Below are positions 41,988-52,407 of a stretch of 64,000 bases of DNA, one piece after another. Numbering within the stretch: position 1 is the first letter of the stretch; every line of letters starts with the position of its first letter. The translations under genes were made by a program, and so were the position numbers. The notes under the pieces are model-generated. The model ran no database searches. It was not told where the DNA came from and worked only from the letters and a program-made list of their open reading frames with translations. Source of the stretch: Mesostigma viride (taxonomy: Eukaryota; Streptophyta; Mesostigmatophyceae; Mesostigmatales; Mesostigmataceae); assembly GCA_009746045.1 (NCBI GenBank), contig RPFO01000103.1:65001-129000 (forward strand), written 5' to 3'.

Positions 41988-43101
41988 TCACTGCTCCTTG
42001 TTGTCTTCTTGCTGACTGCCCTTTGAAGGCTGGCCTGCCTGGGACTTGTTGTTGTTCTTCTTGTTGTTGTTGTTGTTCTTGTTGCTGCCCTGGCCCTGGG
42101 ACTTCTTGAAGCTGGGACACTCCTTCTTGATGTGCCCCCACCCCTTGCACAGGTAGCATTGTATCTTGGACTTGCCCTGGCCACTGCCCCCGTTGTCAGA
42201 CGCGTTGCCCTGCTTGGGCTGACCACCCACCCGCCTGAACACCGACTTGGAGTGTGACCTCCCGTCAGGGTCGGGTGAATGATTGGCCTTCGCTTGTTGT
42301 GGTTGCCCCTACGCCCTCCTTGGCTTCGTCAGCCTCAGACGATTTGGAGCCACCCTGGGTACGCCCACCTGCCTGGGTAGCCTTCACTGCTGGCACTCCA
42401 CCCTCAAACAGCTCCTCTGCCTCGAGTGCTTGTTTGATTATGACCTTGTAGGCCTTGAGGGTTGAGTGTGGGGCACACATGACCTTTAAGGAGCCACGTG
42501 TAGCCTTGTCCAGCCCAGAAACCTTGAGCCAGTTTGTCAGGGCTATGTTGTCAGCAACATTAAAGCCGTGAGCCCTGCCCTCCTCAACCATTTTACAATA
42601 GTTAAGGAAGTTCTGGATCAGGTCTCCCTTGACCTCCCACCCCTGGTATTTATCCTGCCAATGGATCCCCACTTTCTTCCTCTGATCCTCTAGCAGCTCC
42701 TTTAACTCTGCCACGTAGCTGGACCAGGCCTTGTTGGCCTTCTTACACTCTCTAGTGAGGTCCTTGATCTGATCTGTACACTTGCCAAAAGTCTGGCTAC
42801 CTATCCAGATCTGGTAATAGTTTGTACCACCGTACAAACTTGGAAACCCCTCTAGCCCCTCCACAAACTCCTCAGCCTGCTTGGGCTTTGTGTCTGACGT
42901 GACAGGTTGCAGTTGATTCACAATAAGCAAACCCTGGGTAGTGAGATCATAGCCAAGAACAGCTTGTGCATTATTATTATTGTGATGAATGTTGGGAATC
43001 TCTCCGGTAACCCCCACGTCATCTACGTGAGCGGTCCCACTACCAGCACCACCATTATTCCCACTGGCTGGGGCACCTTTGCTACGGCGCCCGTCTGCCA
43101 T
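41988..43101 (-). pseudogene. Copia-2 gag with CCHC finger
   Basis: Starts MADGRRSKGAPASGNNGGAG at 43101. The helical capsid-like region contains PKQAEEFVEGLEGFPSLYGG and HWQDKYQGWEVKGDLIQNFL. A frameshift at about 42260 leads to the frame 42242-41988 with VFRRVGGQPKQG and the zinc knuckle CYLCKGWGHIKKEC (C-x2-C-x4-H-x4-C). An Asn/Lys/Gln-rich tail follows. The stop at 41988 precedes the pol start at 41848. Confidence 0.8.
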
Positions 43102-43266
43102 TCTGCACTACAAGCTATTCAAAAACACCTCAGCAAAGCAGCAGAATAAAGTATGTACAAAAATTGTCGCAACTGCCGCCTGCGCCGGTGTCGCCGCCGC
43201 CCCCGCGAATCGCCGCTGAAAATTCGACAAAATGTCGACGAGCACTGGATTAAAAAAATGGCCGAC

Positions 43267-43980
43267 TCAGTAGTCGAGGCCCCGGAAATCGCAGTACTCA
43301 TAGGTAAACTCAGGATCCTCCATATCCGGCGTGTGTGCCGGACCTGCGCCGGTATGGATCAAAACCGGCGTGCTCCCCGTCGCGAAAGTTGCGCGCGCCG
43401 ACGTGCGACGAGGCGCAGAGGATGAGTAAAAATGGACAACAATTCCCAACCTGCGGGAATCCACTCTCGCAGAGATGCGAGAAAAGCCACCAGGTTAATG
43501 AGAACCTGGCGTTCACGACTGCGTACGCCGCGTGTGAGCAGCGACAGCAACGCGAGGTCTTGAAATAAATTTGTCGACACCGCCGGCGCGCCCCCCGTGC
43601 GTAGCGATGCCCAGTTTTGTAAGTTTCTCTGGTAGCCGGTGAGCGAAGAGATGGCGTTGTCCAGCTCCTCGATGGCAGTGTGACCTCGTTCACCGACCGC
43701 AAACCTCCCCGCACCTGGACCGTAAATTGCGATAAAATGTTGCGAATCTGGTCCAACGGCGCGCGTATAGCCGGCACCAGCTGCGGCAACTGGGGTCCTC
43801 GGGGAAATCCCCGAGCAATGGAAGAACTGCGCGCTGCCGACGATGAAGTTCGTCGAGCGATATCGTGACCTCGTCAAGCAATTGCTGCCACGACGGCGCA
43901 GCCGGTCTTGGTAAAGGATCAGCCGGCGGAGCGGCTATCTCCTCATCGCCGGGAATTCGGAATTCTTCAGAATTTGGCAT
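43267..43980 (-). pseudogene. Copia-2 ORF0, extra ORF between LTR and gag
   Basis: Starts at ATG 43980 (MPNSEEFRIPGDEEIAAPPA), 25 bp after the 5' LTR, and continues through three frames. Helical blocks include QQLLDEVTISLDELHRRQRA and HTAIEELDNAISSLTGYQRN. It ends in an acidic MEDPEFTYEYCDFRGLDY at 43267. A same-position ORF of similar layout is intact in Copia-3 (53696-54616). Function unknown. Confidence 0.55.
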
Positions 43981-44004
43981 ATTTGGAACGAGGCGTGTAA
44001 TACG

Positions 44005-44621
44005 AGTTGTATGAGAGTGAATGCCACGAATTCCGCCATGGTTCTTGCAGGAAGTTGCCTTTATTAATAACAAGGAAACACAGACGTAAGTCACGTCACT
44101 TCCAAGACTGCACGCAGCACAGGCGACAGGGTCGCAGTGCCAAGAGAACGTGCACGCAAGAACTAGCGTCCCGGTGCGACCAAGTCACACATATAGGTTG
44201 TTAGGGACGCGTCCAAGTATTCAGCTGCACTGTCACAGCTGAACTGTCAATCAATTGATTACACAGACTCTGGCACGCCTTTGGCGCGCAGATCTATCAA
44301 TTGTCCATACGGCTAGTCCTGTGGACCTATCCGTACACTACTCAGCATCAATTGTCTCATAGGTCCTGGCGCGCTACAGCACGCCTACCTATCAATTGAC
44401 CATCAAGTCCTGTACAAGTCCTGTCAACGTCCTGCGGACTATCAAAGTGACACTTGTACATCCTGTGTCCGTACGCGCCCACAGTGGCGCGCCGGGTACT
44501 GTCGGCACAGCCTAGGAAACGTCATAACTTTTACGTTCCTCAACCAAATGAGGCGTTCAAGGTGCCGTTGGAAAGAGCGTAACAATCTCTATCCATCTAA
44601 CGTAAATCCTTTACGTTAACT
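44005..44621 (-). repeat. Copia-2 5' LTR
   Basis: 617 bp; differs from 36800-37416 at about two positions (CGCAGTG/CGCTGTG; TTCCTCAACC/TTCCTTAACC). Followed in sense by CGTATTACACGCCTCG at the primer-binding position. Confidence 0.95.
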
Positions 44622-44965
44622 GCAGGTGTGGGCAGGTGGGCAGGTGTGTGCGTGGGCGTGGGTGTGGGGGCGTGCGCATGGGCGCCGTGGGCGTGCGCGT
44701 GGGCGTGGGCGTGGGCGTGCGCGTGGGCGTGGGCGTGGGCGTGTGCGTGGGTGTGGGCGTGGGCGTGGGTGTGGGCGTGGGCGTGGGCGTGGGCGTGAGC
44801 GTGGGCTTGGGCGTGGGCGTGGGCGTGGGCGTGGGCGTGGGCGTGGGCGTGGGCGTGGGCGTGGGCGTGGGCGTGGGCGTGGGCGTGGGCGTGGGCGTGG
44901 GCGTGGGCGTGGGCGTGGGCGTGGGCGTGGGCGTGGGCGTGGGCGTGGGTGTGGGCATGGGCGTA
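44622..44965 (+). repeat. End of G-rich decamer and (GGGCGT)n hexamer array, right arm of FB-1
   Basis: Decamer remnants to 44645, then GGGCGT hexamers with scattered variants. Reverse complement of the left arm (15176-15470). Confidence 0.92.
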
Positions 44966-45862
44966 GGCGCTGGAGGCCAGCATCGCAGCTGCACGTGTGA
45001 ACGCGATGCATGCCATGGTGGATGGGCATATCCGCAATGGCATTGAATGCAGCCTTGGGATATTACCCACTAAGTCGAGGTCACACGCTGGCGTAGTGGT
45101 CTTGCAGTTGTAAGCTGCCGCCAATAGCTAATAACACATGCATATTCGGCCGTTTGAGTTTGTTTTGGTTATCGGCCATTGGACATATAGCATATAGCTT
45201 GGCCACGCTTGATGATCAATTGTTTCATCGACTACAACCAATGCTGCCATGCGGTTCCATGGTCACCTGCACACAATTGTTGAGATCTAGTTGTTTATTG
45301 TGACAAGAGCATGACAGTTGCATTGTGACATGTATGTGGGATGGCACCATATATGGTTGTCTTCTTGATGTGTATCATGGACATCATATAATAAACACTG
45401 GGCATATGTATTACACTACCTAATAAACTTGTCCGATGGTCCCATGCTAGCTGCCAAGCAGCATGACCTCTGCATGTCGATGGTGTCCATGGTATTTTGA
45501 GATGATTGTTCGATGTGCCCTTTGGCTTGTAAGGAAATCTAGATACTTATCACAGCACTTGTCTAGCACATGACCAGTCTTGCACGTTGGCTTAGCACAC
45601 CTCCCCCGGACATGCATTCAGTAAACTTGAATTCCTTGAAAGAGGCTGTGCGCCATGATAGACAGCTGTCACCGTCACTGCTCGACCTGTCACGCACACA
45701 CGCTATGCATGCACGGGGCAACGGGCGTTAGCCGAACTGGGGGGATAAGGCTTGAGAGGGTAAGAGAGGAGTGATCGTGTAGTTCTAGCGACTATATACA
45801 CAGTATCTGAGCATCCAAACAAGGTCTAGCTGCATCCCTTGTCAAAATTTAATAAACCAAAA
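44966..45862. other. FB-1 right non-coding segment
   Basis: About 900 bp, the same distance from array to TIR as on the left (14319-15175), but without visible homology to it. No supported ORF. Confidence 0.45.
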
Positions 45863-45892
45863 AAATTCTTATATACTTAAAAAAATCAGCCC
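45863..45892 (-). repeat. FB-1 right terminal inverted repeat
   Basis: Reverse complement begins GGGCTGATTTTTTTAAGTAT; pairs with 14289-14318. Target copy GCC follows at 45893-45895. Confidence 0.9.
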
Positions 45893-45895
45893 GCC

Positions 45896-45995
45896 ATAAC
45901 TTTCTTGATACTTGTCGGAATGAACTCGTTCCGGTGCCGCTGGAATCGCAGAGATATGCCGAATCAGGATCACGCCAATGCGCTTGGCGTTAACT
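45896..45995 (-). repeat. Copia-3 3' LTR, proximal portion (right of FB-1)
   Basis: Matches 55298-55397 with two differences. Ends CGTTAACT (plus), followed by the pyrimidine tract CCAATCCTTTCTTTTC, i.e. the sense polypurine tract. Confidence 0.93.
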
Positions 45996-46744
45996 CCAAT
46001 CCTTTCTTTTCTTGAGCTGTAGCAGCTCACACAAGTCTACATACAAAACACACAATGGGTACTGGACATCCTCCCTCGACTACAAGTCACAACCCGCTGG
46101 GCATGACAGTCAGCTTGGATTCCTTATTATATGTACATAGCACCCATACTGGCTCAGGAGCACAAACAAATTACAATGAGTCCCTATCCCTTCACGGGAG
46201 GCTCGTTGTGTTACCCATGTACAAGAGGTTGGCCAACTGTGGCAGCCCATAGCGGTGTTCAGCTAAGAACTTGAGAAGTATGTACAACCTTCAGGACCTT
46301 AGGCGAAACCCCACAGATCACCCACAACAGCTCATCAGAAAACATTGCTGACCCCCAGACGGGAGTCGGCGCCGGTCTGCTGCCCCTTATCGAACCAGAC
46401 ACAACATCTACGCGAAGCACATGCAAAACACAAGCTCCTATACTCGTTCCAACCGTGGAAAATCAGGGGACCTGTCGCCACCTCACCAGCATGGTGGATG
46501 GGTCAGCCAGTCCGTGAAACTCCGCCTTAAGACGGCACCAGGGAATCGAACCCCGCCCACAAACCACAGATCTGGGGAAACCTCAGACTGAGATGAAAAC
46601 CCCAGATAGACATCTCTCCATCAGAGACAATGTCAGACATTCCCACACCAGAGACATGTCTCACCCCTCAAGGTGTGCTCAGGATTATGTACAATCAAGC
46701 TCCCAGCCTGATATCCAGAGACTTAAGCACCCAGCTCTCAGCTT
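45996..46744 (-). other. Copia-3 3' UTR
   Basis: Non-coding; contains the polypurine tract next to the LTR and the T-arm/B-box-like word at 46537-46558 shared with Copia-2. Confidence 0.65.
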
Positions 46745-47677
46745 TTAGACAGATAGACCGACTTGACAGTCAGCATTCATGAGCTTCCTCAGTACATTGT
46801 ACTGGGCTGGGGGCTTGTGTGGCAGCTTTGTCAATGCATCAGCAGGGTTCTCCTCGCCAGGGATATGCTTCAAGTCAACCAGACTGGCCAACTCCTTCAG
46901 CAACAAATAATCCAGGTCCCGGCTTCTGGCCAGTTGCTTGTGAACAAACTGGACCATACCCATGCTGTCTGTTAGCAACAACGTCTCCATCTGCAAGGAC
47001 CAAGGGGTAACTGAAGCCAGCTCCAGCATTAACTCCTTTATGTACAAGCTGGACTGGATCCCCTCGCATATGGCCCTGCATTCTGCCACATCTGAACTGA
47101 TACAGACCCTCTTCTGCAGTCTGCTGTACCAGCTGAACAAACTTGCCCTGCTCTGATAAAAAGCAAACAGAGCAGCAGATCTCCCCCTGACCTTGGTAAC
47201 CTGGCGAGCATCCATGGAACTGTCAACAAAGATCTCCAAGGTGATAGGCTGGGCAAAGTCAATCCCAGACAAAATCAGATCAGGGGTACTCTCCACCAAT
47301 CGGGCTATGACTCGAGGCTTCTCATCCTCAAGCACCTCATCAGGCATTCTGCTATGGACCATCAAAGACGGACCACAGATGCTGGCAAACCAGGCCCACA
47401 TGCCTCTCAACTCAGGTCCTGCAGCCTGGGTGATCTTCTCTGGCAAGGCCTTCACAATGGTCTGTTTATAATCTCCTCCAGCCTGAAGCCTGATACTCCA
47501 CTCCCCATCCCTCCTGAACAGGGTAGCCTGCATTCCACAGAACACTACAGGCTTGTTGGGCTCCTGCCACAGCTCCTTGCCCAGTGAAAACTTGCCACTG
47601 ATGACAGGAATAAACTTCTTCAGCCAGGTCGTGGGGGCTAGCAAATGCAGATCATCTCCATGCAAACTAGCATACAC
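46745..47677 (-). pseudogene. Copia-3 RT C-terminal half and RNase H (310 codons)
   Basis: Starts at the RT active-site region: MYASLHGDDLHLLAPTTWLK (HGDD), then FSLGKELWQEPNKPVVFCGM. RNase H: LEIFVDSSMDARQVTKVRGR (first Asp), ISSDVAECRAICEGIQSS (Glu), LLTDSMGMVQF (Asp) and ENPADALTKLP. A one-base shift at about 47670 separates it from the upstream RT frame. Confidence 0.88.
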
Positions 47678-48539
47678 TGGCAGACCCTCCCATCAGCAAA
47701 CAGGGATCAACTGAAGACACTCTCAAGCCACACTCACTGATCAGAGCTTCCTGCAGCGTGAGTCTCCAGATGATTGGGCTCGACCTGAGTCCTTCCAGGC
47801 CCTTCAGAATAACCAGGAATTGTTGATGCAGCTCCAGCTTCCAGATGGCAGGCACCTCAACACAGTAAGGCTCATCCTGCTTCCACACCCTCCTGGCCAC
47901 TTCTGGATCAGATTTTAAAAATGCCCTCTTGAAGTCCAGCAGCACTGATGACATAGCTGCTCCCCTGTTCAGCAACCCCACGTAGAGACATAGCAAAATT
48001 CTCCATGTGTCGTGTAGCATCCCTGGCGTGTACAGCTCCTCTCCTGGCAGACTCCCCGTGCCGTGATACTCATTCAGGACAGGCCTGACATGGGGCACTG
48101 ATACCTCATCCACAACCTTCCTCTTCAGCACAAATCTCAAAGCAAGCTTCCTTGATGCTGGGGGACGTCTGTCTGTTGGTGCAGCACACTCAAACTGCAA
48201 CCACTCCTCCAATGCCTTGGAGAAGGCGAGCTTCCAAGCCTCAAACAAAGTAGGCGAGCTCATCTCTTGGACTAGCTGGTCATATGTCAAAGGAGAGTGT
48301 GCAGCAAGGCTCCTGTGAGTTATGCCAATACTGCTGGGGTGCAACACAGCTGGAATCACCAAACTGGCTGCTGGGGGCACCTCCCCTTCATCCCATTTTA
48401 CACCCTTGACCGGCTTGACCCTGCACCTGATTGGAAATGTTGTCCTGAAATTTTCTAGGGGAATCATCCCCCAGCCATCTCTTTTGAGAGCTGTAGCTCT
48501 GATAGAAATCCCAGGATTGCCCAGAAAATTCTGACCCAA
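47667..48539 (-). pseudogene. Copia-3 RT N-terminal half (290 codons)
   Basis: Begins GQNFLGNPGISIRATALKRD, the end of the retropepsin-like domain in the shifted frame. It continues LALRFVLKRKVVDEVSVPHV (fingers), EELYTPGMLHDTWRILLCLY, VLLDFKRAFLKSD (motif A Asp), LKGLEGLRSSPIIW and VSSVDPCLLM. Out of frame with the following HGDD segment by one base. Confidence 0.88.
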
Positions 48540-48759
48540 AAATCACAGGGCCATCATAGTCCTCTAGGACAAGGAAGGTCACATCCACACCCATGACAGG
48601 GGCAGTAACCTCTCCCAACACCCTTAGATGCGTCCTACCACTGAAATCAGACACCCAGGGGCAACTTGGTTCTCCGACCAGCAGTTCTCCTGTATGCTGA
48701 GGTCCCATGACAGAAACCTGTGCATTGGTATCTATCTCCATGGCAGCTACCTCAGGTTC
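48540..48759 (-). pseudogene. Copia-3 retropepsin-like domain
   Basis: Frame EVAAMEIDTNAQVSVMGPQH, with Asp-Thr at about 48732, then PWVSDFSGRTHLRVLGEVTA and VDVTFLVLEDYDGPVIFGSE. The Gly of the classical DTGA triad is Asn. It lies between integrase and RT. The domain is interrupted just upstream by LTR-4; across the GGTTC duplication the flanking codons read KLVQLDEP then EVAAM in frame. A frameshift at about 48540 ends it. Confidence 0.85.
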
Positions 48760-49404
48760 TGTCAGAAATTTGGTTGATTCCTTGGTCGTCAAGACTGCTT
48801 GAGACAATTGATAGACGATTTATTCATTTCATATTTAGGTTACGGACTGCCACCGTTTGACCGCCAAAGCCATGGTGCGGTTCCCGGGTGGGGACCATTA
48901 TCGTCCATAGCTGACAGCTAGGACAGGTAAGGTGAAGGCATCGAGCACAAACATCGTGCCTATATCCACCAAAGGTGGCGGCTATGCGCAAGACAATAAC
49001 TTAACGACTTAACTTCAGAGTCGTACATTCTAGAAGTCTTGCTAACATGCCAGCGCATTAAGTACGGGGCATCTAGTAACTCGTGTCGGTAGAAATATCC
49101 AACACGGAATAGTGGGCCGAGGATGGTACTGTCGGCACCTACAGTGCGTTAAGTCTTGTGCCGGAAATAGTACAACTTCGGCATACAATAACTTTCGCTG
49201 TACGGCACTATTTCTAGTGCTATAAACTGTGCCGTAATTATCACGGCAAGCCCTTCCTAACCTATTTAATTATCGGCCTGAAATACGGTAGGCGGGTGCG
49301 ATTAATAATGACGCAACCCTAATTAGTCCTCCGTTTACAACATGACGGCCAGAATTAAATATAAACAGGTAGTTGGGCACATAGGGTAAAATATACCCTT
49401 GACA
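48760..49404 (-). repeat. LTR-4 3' LTR
   Basis: 645 bp, no difference from 50185-50829 noticed by eye. Confidence 0.95.
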
Positions 49405-50184
49405 CCCCCCTTGCTCAACTAGCCAGTACTATGGTATAATCCAATGGTTGTAACTTTCCCTTTAGCTTAGGTAGGGTGTATAGCCCCCCTTACTTGGGAT
49501 AACATTCCATGGTGAACCATTGCTACAAAAACTGGAGCTTAGGCGAGGTTAACACTTGTGCTTTTGGACATGGGGATTAGCAACAAAAAAACCCGAATGT
49601 GTGCTTTTGAATACAGGGCTTAGCATCAGAACCCGATGACATGAACCGGAACAAAAAATCCCGATTTCCTTAACTCGTGGATGGCTGCTGGCTTCTCGGC
49701 TCTGGGCTCCTGCGCACTTGGCTTCTCGGCTCTGCGGCACTTGGCTTCTCGGCAGCTGGGCTCCTGCGCACTTGGCTTCTCGGCCTTCACAAAAATTCGA
49801 GTCATAGAATGCAGGCGGATACCGCGCCTGGCCGACATGATCACCCAGCAAAAAATGAAATTTCACAAAGAGGGCTGCGAATTCGCCTCCGCCGCGATTT
49901 GAACTTGAGCTCGTGTATGGCTCTAGCTTCAGCAGCATTTGGCATGAGTGCCGCGGCCACACTCTGGAATCTGGGGAAAATTTCCTGGAATCTGGCAATA
50001 TAAGGCCTGCGGTTGATCAGGCCGCGGCACTGGGCCAGTTCCTGGAATTACAATGCGGCTTGACGACAGCAACGCCGCGAACCTCCGGACCATAATAATG
50101 CATGAAAATACATTACGTCTCTCGCCATTTTCAGGCGGGTCTCGCTAATTGACGTCCATAGGGTGAATTTGTGTAATGGCTTTG
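49405..50184 (-). other. LTR-4 interior, non-coding
   Basis: Contains GAGAAGCCAAGTGC(G/C)-type direct repeats in sense (plus 49690-49790, four copies of gcacttggcttctcggc), which keep a 149-codon frame open at 49549-49998. Composition and repetition argue against a real gene. Confidence 0.6.
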
Positions 50185-50829
50185 TGTCAGAAATTTGGTT
50201 GATTCCTTGGTCGTCAAGACTGCTTGAGACAATTGATAGACGATTTATTCATTTCATATTTAGGTTACGGACTGCCACCGTTTGACCGCCAAAGCCATGG
50301 TGCGGTTCCCGGGTGGGGACCATTATCGTCCATAGCTGACAGCTAGGACAGGTAAGGTGAAGGCATCGAGCACAAACATCGTGCCTATATCCACCAAAGG
50401 TGGCGGCTATGCGCAAGACAATAACTTAACGACTTAACTTCAGAGTCGTACATTCTAGAAGTCTTGCTAACATGCCAGCGCATTAAGTACGGGGCATCTA
50501 GTAACTCGTGTCGGTAGAAATATCCAACACGGAATAGTGGGCCGAGGATGGTACTGTCGGCACCTACAGTGCGTTAAGTCTTGTGCCGGAAATAGTACAA
50601 CTTCGGCATACAATAACTTTCGCTGTACGGCACTATTTCTAGTGCTATAAACTGTGCCGTAATTATCACGGCAAGCCCTTCCTAACCTATTTAATTATCG
50701 GCCTGAAATACGGTAGGCGGGTGCGATTAATAATGACGCAACCCTAATTAGTCCTCCGTTTACAACATGACGGCCAGAATTAAATATAAACAGGTAGTTG
50801 GGCACATAGGGTAAAATATACCCTTGACA
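50185..50829 (-). repeat. LTR-4 5' LTR
   Basis: 645 bp partner of 48760-49404. Followed in sense by CAAAGCCATTACAC at the primer-binding position. Confidence 0.95.
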
Positions 50830-50834
50830 GGTTC

Positions 50835-52374
50835 ATCCAACTGGACAAGCTTGGACACCTTAGGTTCCTTCTTGGCTCTTTGCAAAGCCTGTACAATATC
50901 TGATAGACGCACACCCCTAGGCCTGGTGTCGGGCCGTTCCGGAGGTGCAGCCTGTCCGCCTGCTTGCCCAACCACCGTATGTAAAGGTACCCCAGGGGCC
51001 GGGCCAGGGTCACCCTGAGGGCTCGATACAGCTGTAGCACCCTGATCAGGAAGTTCCACGTCACCCCCGCCTTGCATGTACACCAACGGGCACCTGGAAG
51101 AGGTCTCCTTGATTACCTCCCCGGGGACGGATCTTTGACCAGGACAGACGGTGCACTGCTTGGGAGCCATCAATGGCCACCCAGCACTTATGGCCAGCGG
51201 CTTCTACTCGGGTCACCACCCCATCATGCCAGCTGCCACGTTTCCCTGGAAAGCTTGGTTCCTTCCACACAACAACCTGTTGTCCAACGTTAGGTTCTAG
51301 GACACTCCAGCCCTTGTCTTTCTGCCTCAGCTTGAGGAACTTGGCCTCTAGCTTCTCCTTCCATGCCTGCTCAGCATCAGCTGGCAGCATCCTGGTATGC
51401 AGCATAAGAGGATTGATGGCAATGTCACCAAAGAACATGGGAGTCCTGAGGTTCAGCCTATCCTCCACAGAACGTAGCCATGCAGATGTCACAATGGCAG
51501 ATGACGTCCTTGGAATCCTCTCCACCAGCAGCACAGTCTTGATCTCTTGGATGGCTCTCTCCACCACCCCTTGCTGGCCGTGGCTCTCCCTGGGTGTAAT
51601 CAGCAACTCTGGAAACTCTGGCAGGTTCTCACAGCACTCAAACTGAATGTCACACTGCAACAACTCCAACCCAGGGTACCTGCTCCTTGTCAACTTCAGA
51701 GCAGCAATCAATGTAGGCTTCTCCATGTCAGGCAGGATCTCTAGGGTCTTGTACTTGGTATATCTGTCCACTGCCACCAGCAGCTTCAAACCCCTGATTC
51801 TCTGAATATCTACCTGCACATGGCCTGGCTGCAAAATAGGAGTCCTGGCATGAGACTGCTTGGGCTTTCTAGCAACTAGCCTGCACTTGCAAGCTTGAGC
51901 AACCTGTTGGCAGATGGAGTACAACTCACTTCCTCCCAGCCGTCTAGCAACTTGCAAAGACTGAGCTGCATGGCCAAACATGGTATGCAACCTTGAGGCA
52001 ATGTCATACAAGAGAGAAAATCTTTTATTGTCATTATTAGCACTCAAGGTATGTACAGATCCCTTATGTACAGGAGGCACCAGGGTCGTGCCTGTCAGAC
52101 TGTCTCCAGCCCTATCCTCATCCTGACCATCCTGTGCCAGTCCTGCACGGTCAGAATGCTTCTGAGATCCACCTGGGTCCACATCACCAGGTCCTACCTC
52201 AGGCTCAGCACCGCCATGGCGGGCACGTTGGCGAGTAACCACTGCAGCTACAGCTGGCATACTCTCTGTGGTAACCAAGCTTGCCCCATCGTGTCCAATA
52301 GGCTCTGTCACTAGAGCATGGGGCTGCCCCTCACTGCCGTCACTAGCAGCTACATTACACACCCCTGGGGGCAC
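50835..52374 (-). pseudogene. Copia-3 integrase
   Basis: Starts MPPGVCNVAASDGSEGQPHA at 52374. Zinc region ASRLHTMFGHAAQS ... CQQVAQACKCRL. Core: VQVDIQRIRGLKLLVAVDRY (first Asp), LLQCDIQFECCENLPEF (second Asp), ESHGQQGVVERAIQEIK (Glu). An SH3-like module follows (GQQVVVWKEPSFPGKRGSWH ... VHRLSWSKIRP). A frameshift near 51100 leads to the frame ending KEPKVSKLVQLDEP at 50835, where LTR-4 is inserted. Confidence 0.88.
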
Positions 52375-52407
52375 CCTCCAGGGTTCAGGGATGTGTGCAG
52401 GCTCAAG

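Larger units (their letters stand above)
36800..44621 (-). mobile_element. Copia-2, LTR retrotransposon
   Basis: LTRs of 617 bp at 36800-37416 and 44005-44621, with two differences seen by eye. TSD GCAGG (36795-36799; 44622-44626). LTR ends in sense are AGTTAACG and CAACT. A purine-rich tract (AAAGAAAAGAAGGGATTGG in sense) abuts the 3' LTR. Gag and pol carry several frameshifts, so it is not autonomous now despite young LTRs; some shifts could be sequence errors. Confidence 0.95.
14289..45892. mobile_element. FB-1, foldback-like element made of inverted satellite arms
   Basis: Termini are 30-bp inverted repeats starting GGGCTGATTTTTTTAAGTAT (left 14289-14318; right 45863-45892) with one mismatch. 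The flanks carry a 3-bp duplication GCC (14286-14288; 45893-45895), and the intact LTR at 55288-55307 shows the empty site. Without Copia-1 and Copia-2 it would be about 7.93 kb. Interior order: direct repeats, CCCACG hexamers, C-rich decamers, unique sequence, 105-bp satellite, unique sequence, G-rich decamers, GGGCGT hexamers. The hexamer and decamer arms are reverse complements, like a foldback transposon. No transposase ORF was seen, so it is probably non-autonomous; the superfamily is unknown. Confidence 0.85.
48760..50829 (-). mobile_element. LTR-4, small non-coding LTR retrotransposon
   Basis: LTRs of 645 bp at 48760-49404 and 50185-50829, TSD GGTTC (48755-48759; 50830-50834), total 2.07 kb. 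LTR ends are canonical TGTCA...TGACA. A G-rich tract (AAGGGGGG in sense) abuts the left LTR, giving minus orientation. The 780-bp interior has no gag or pol. Confidence 0.95.

Noticed and set aside
49549-49998. 149-codon gene in LTR-4
   Set aside because: Kept open by a short direct repeat (gcacttggcttctcggc, four copies); no domain, within a non-coding LTR element.
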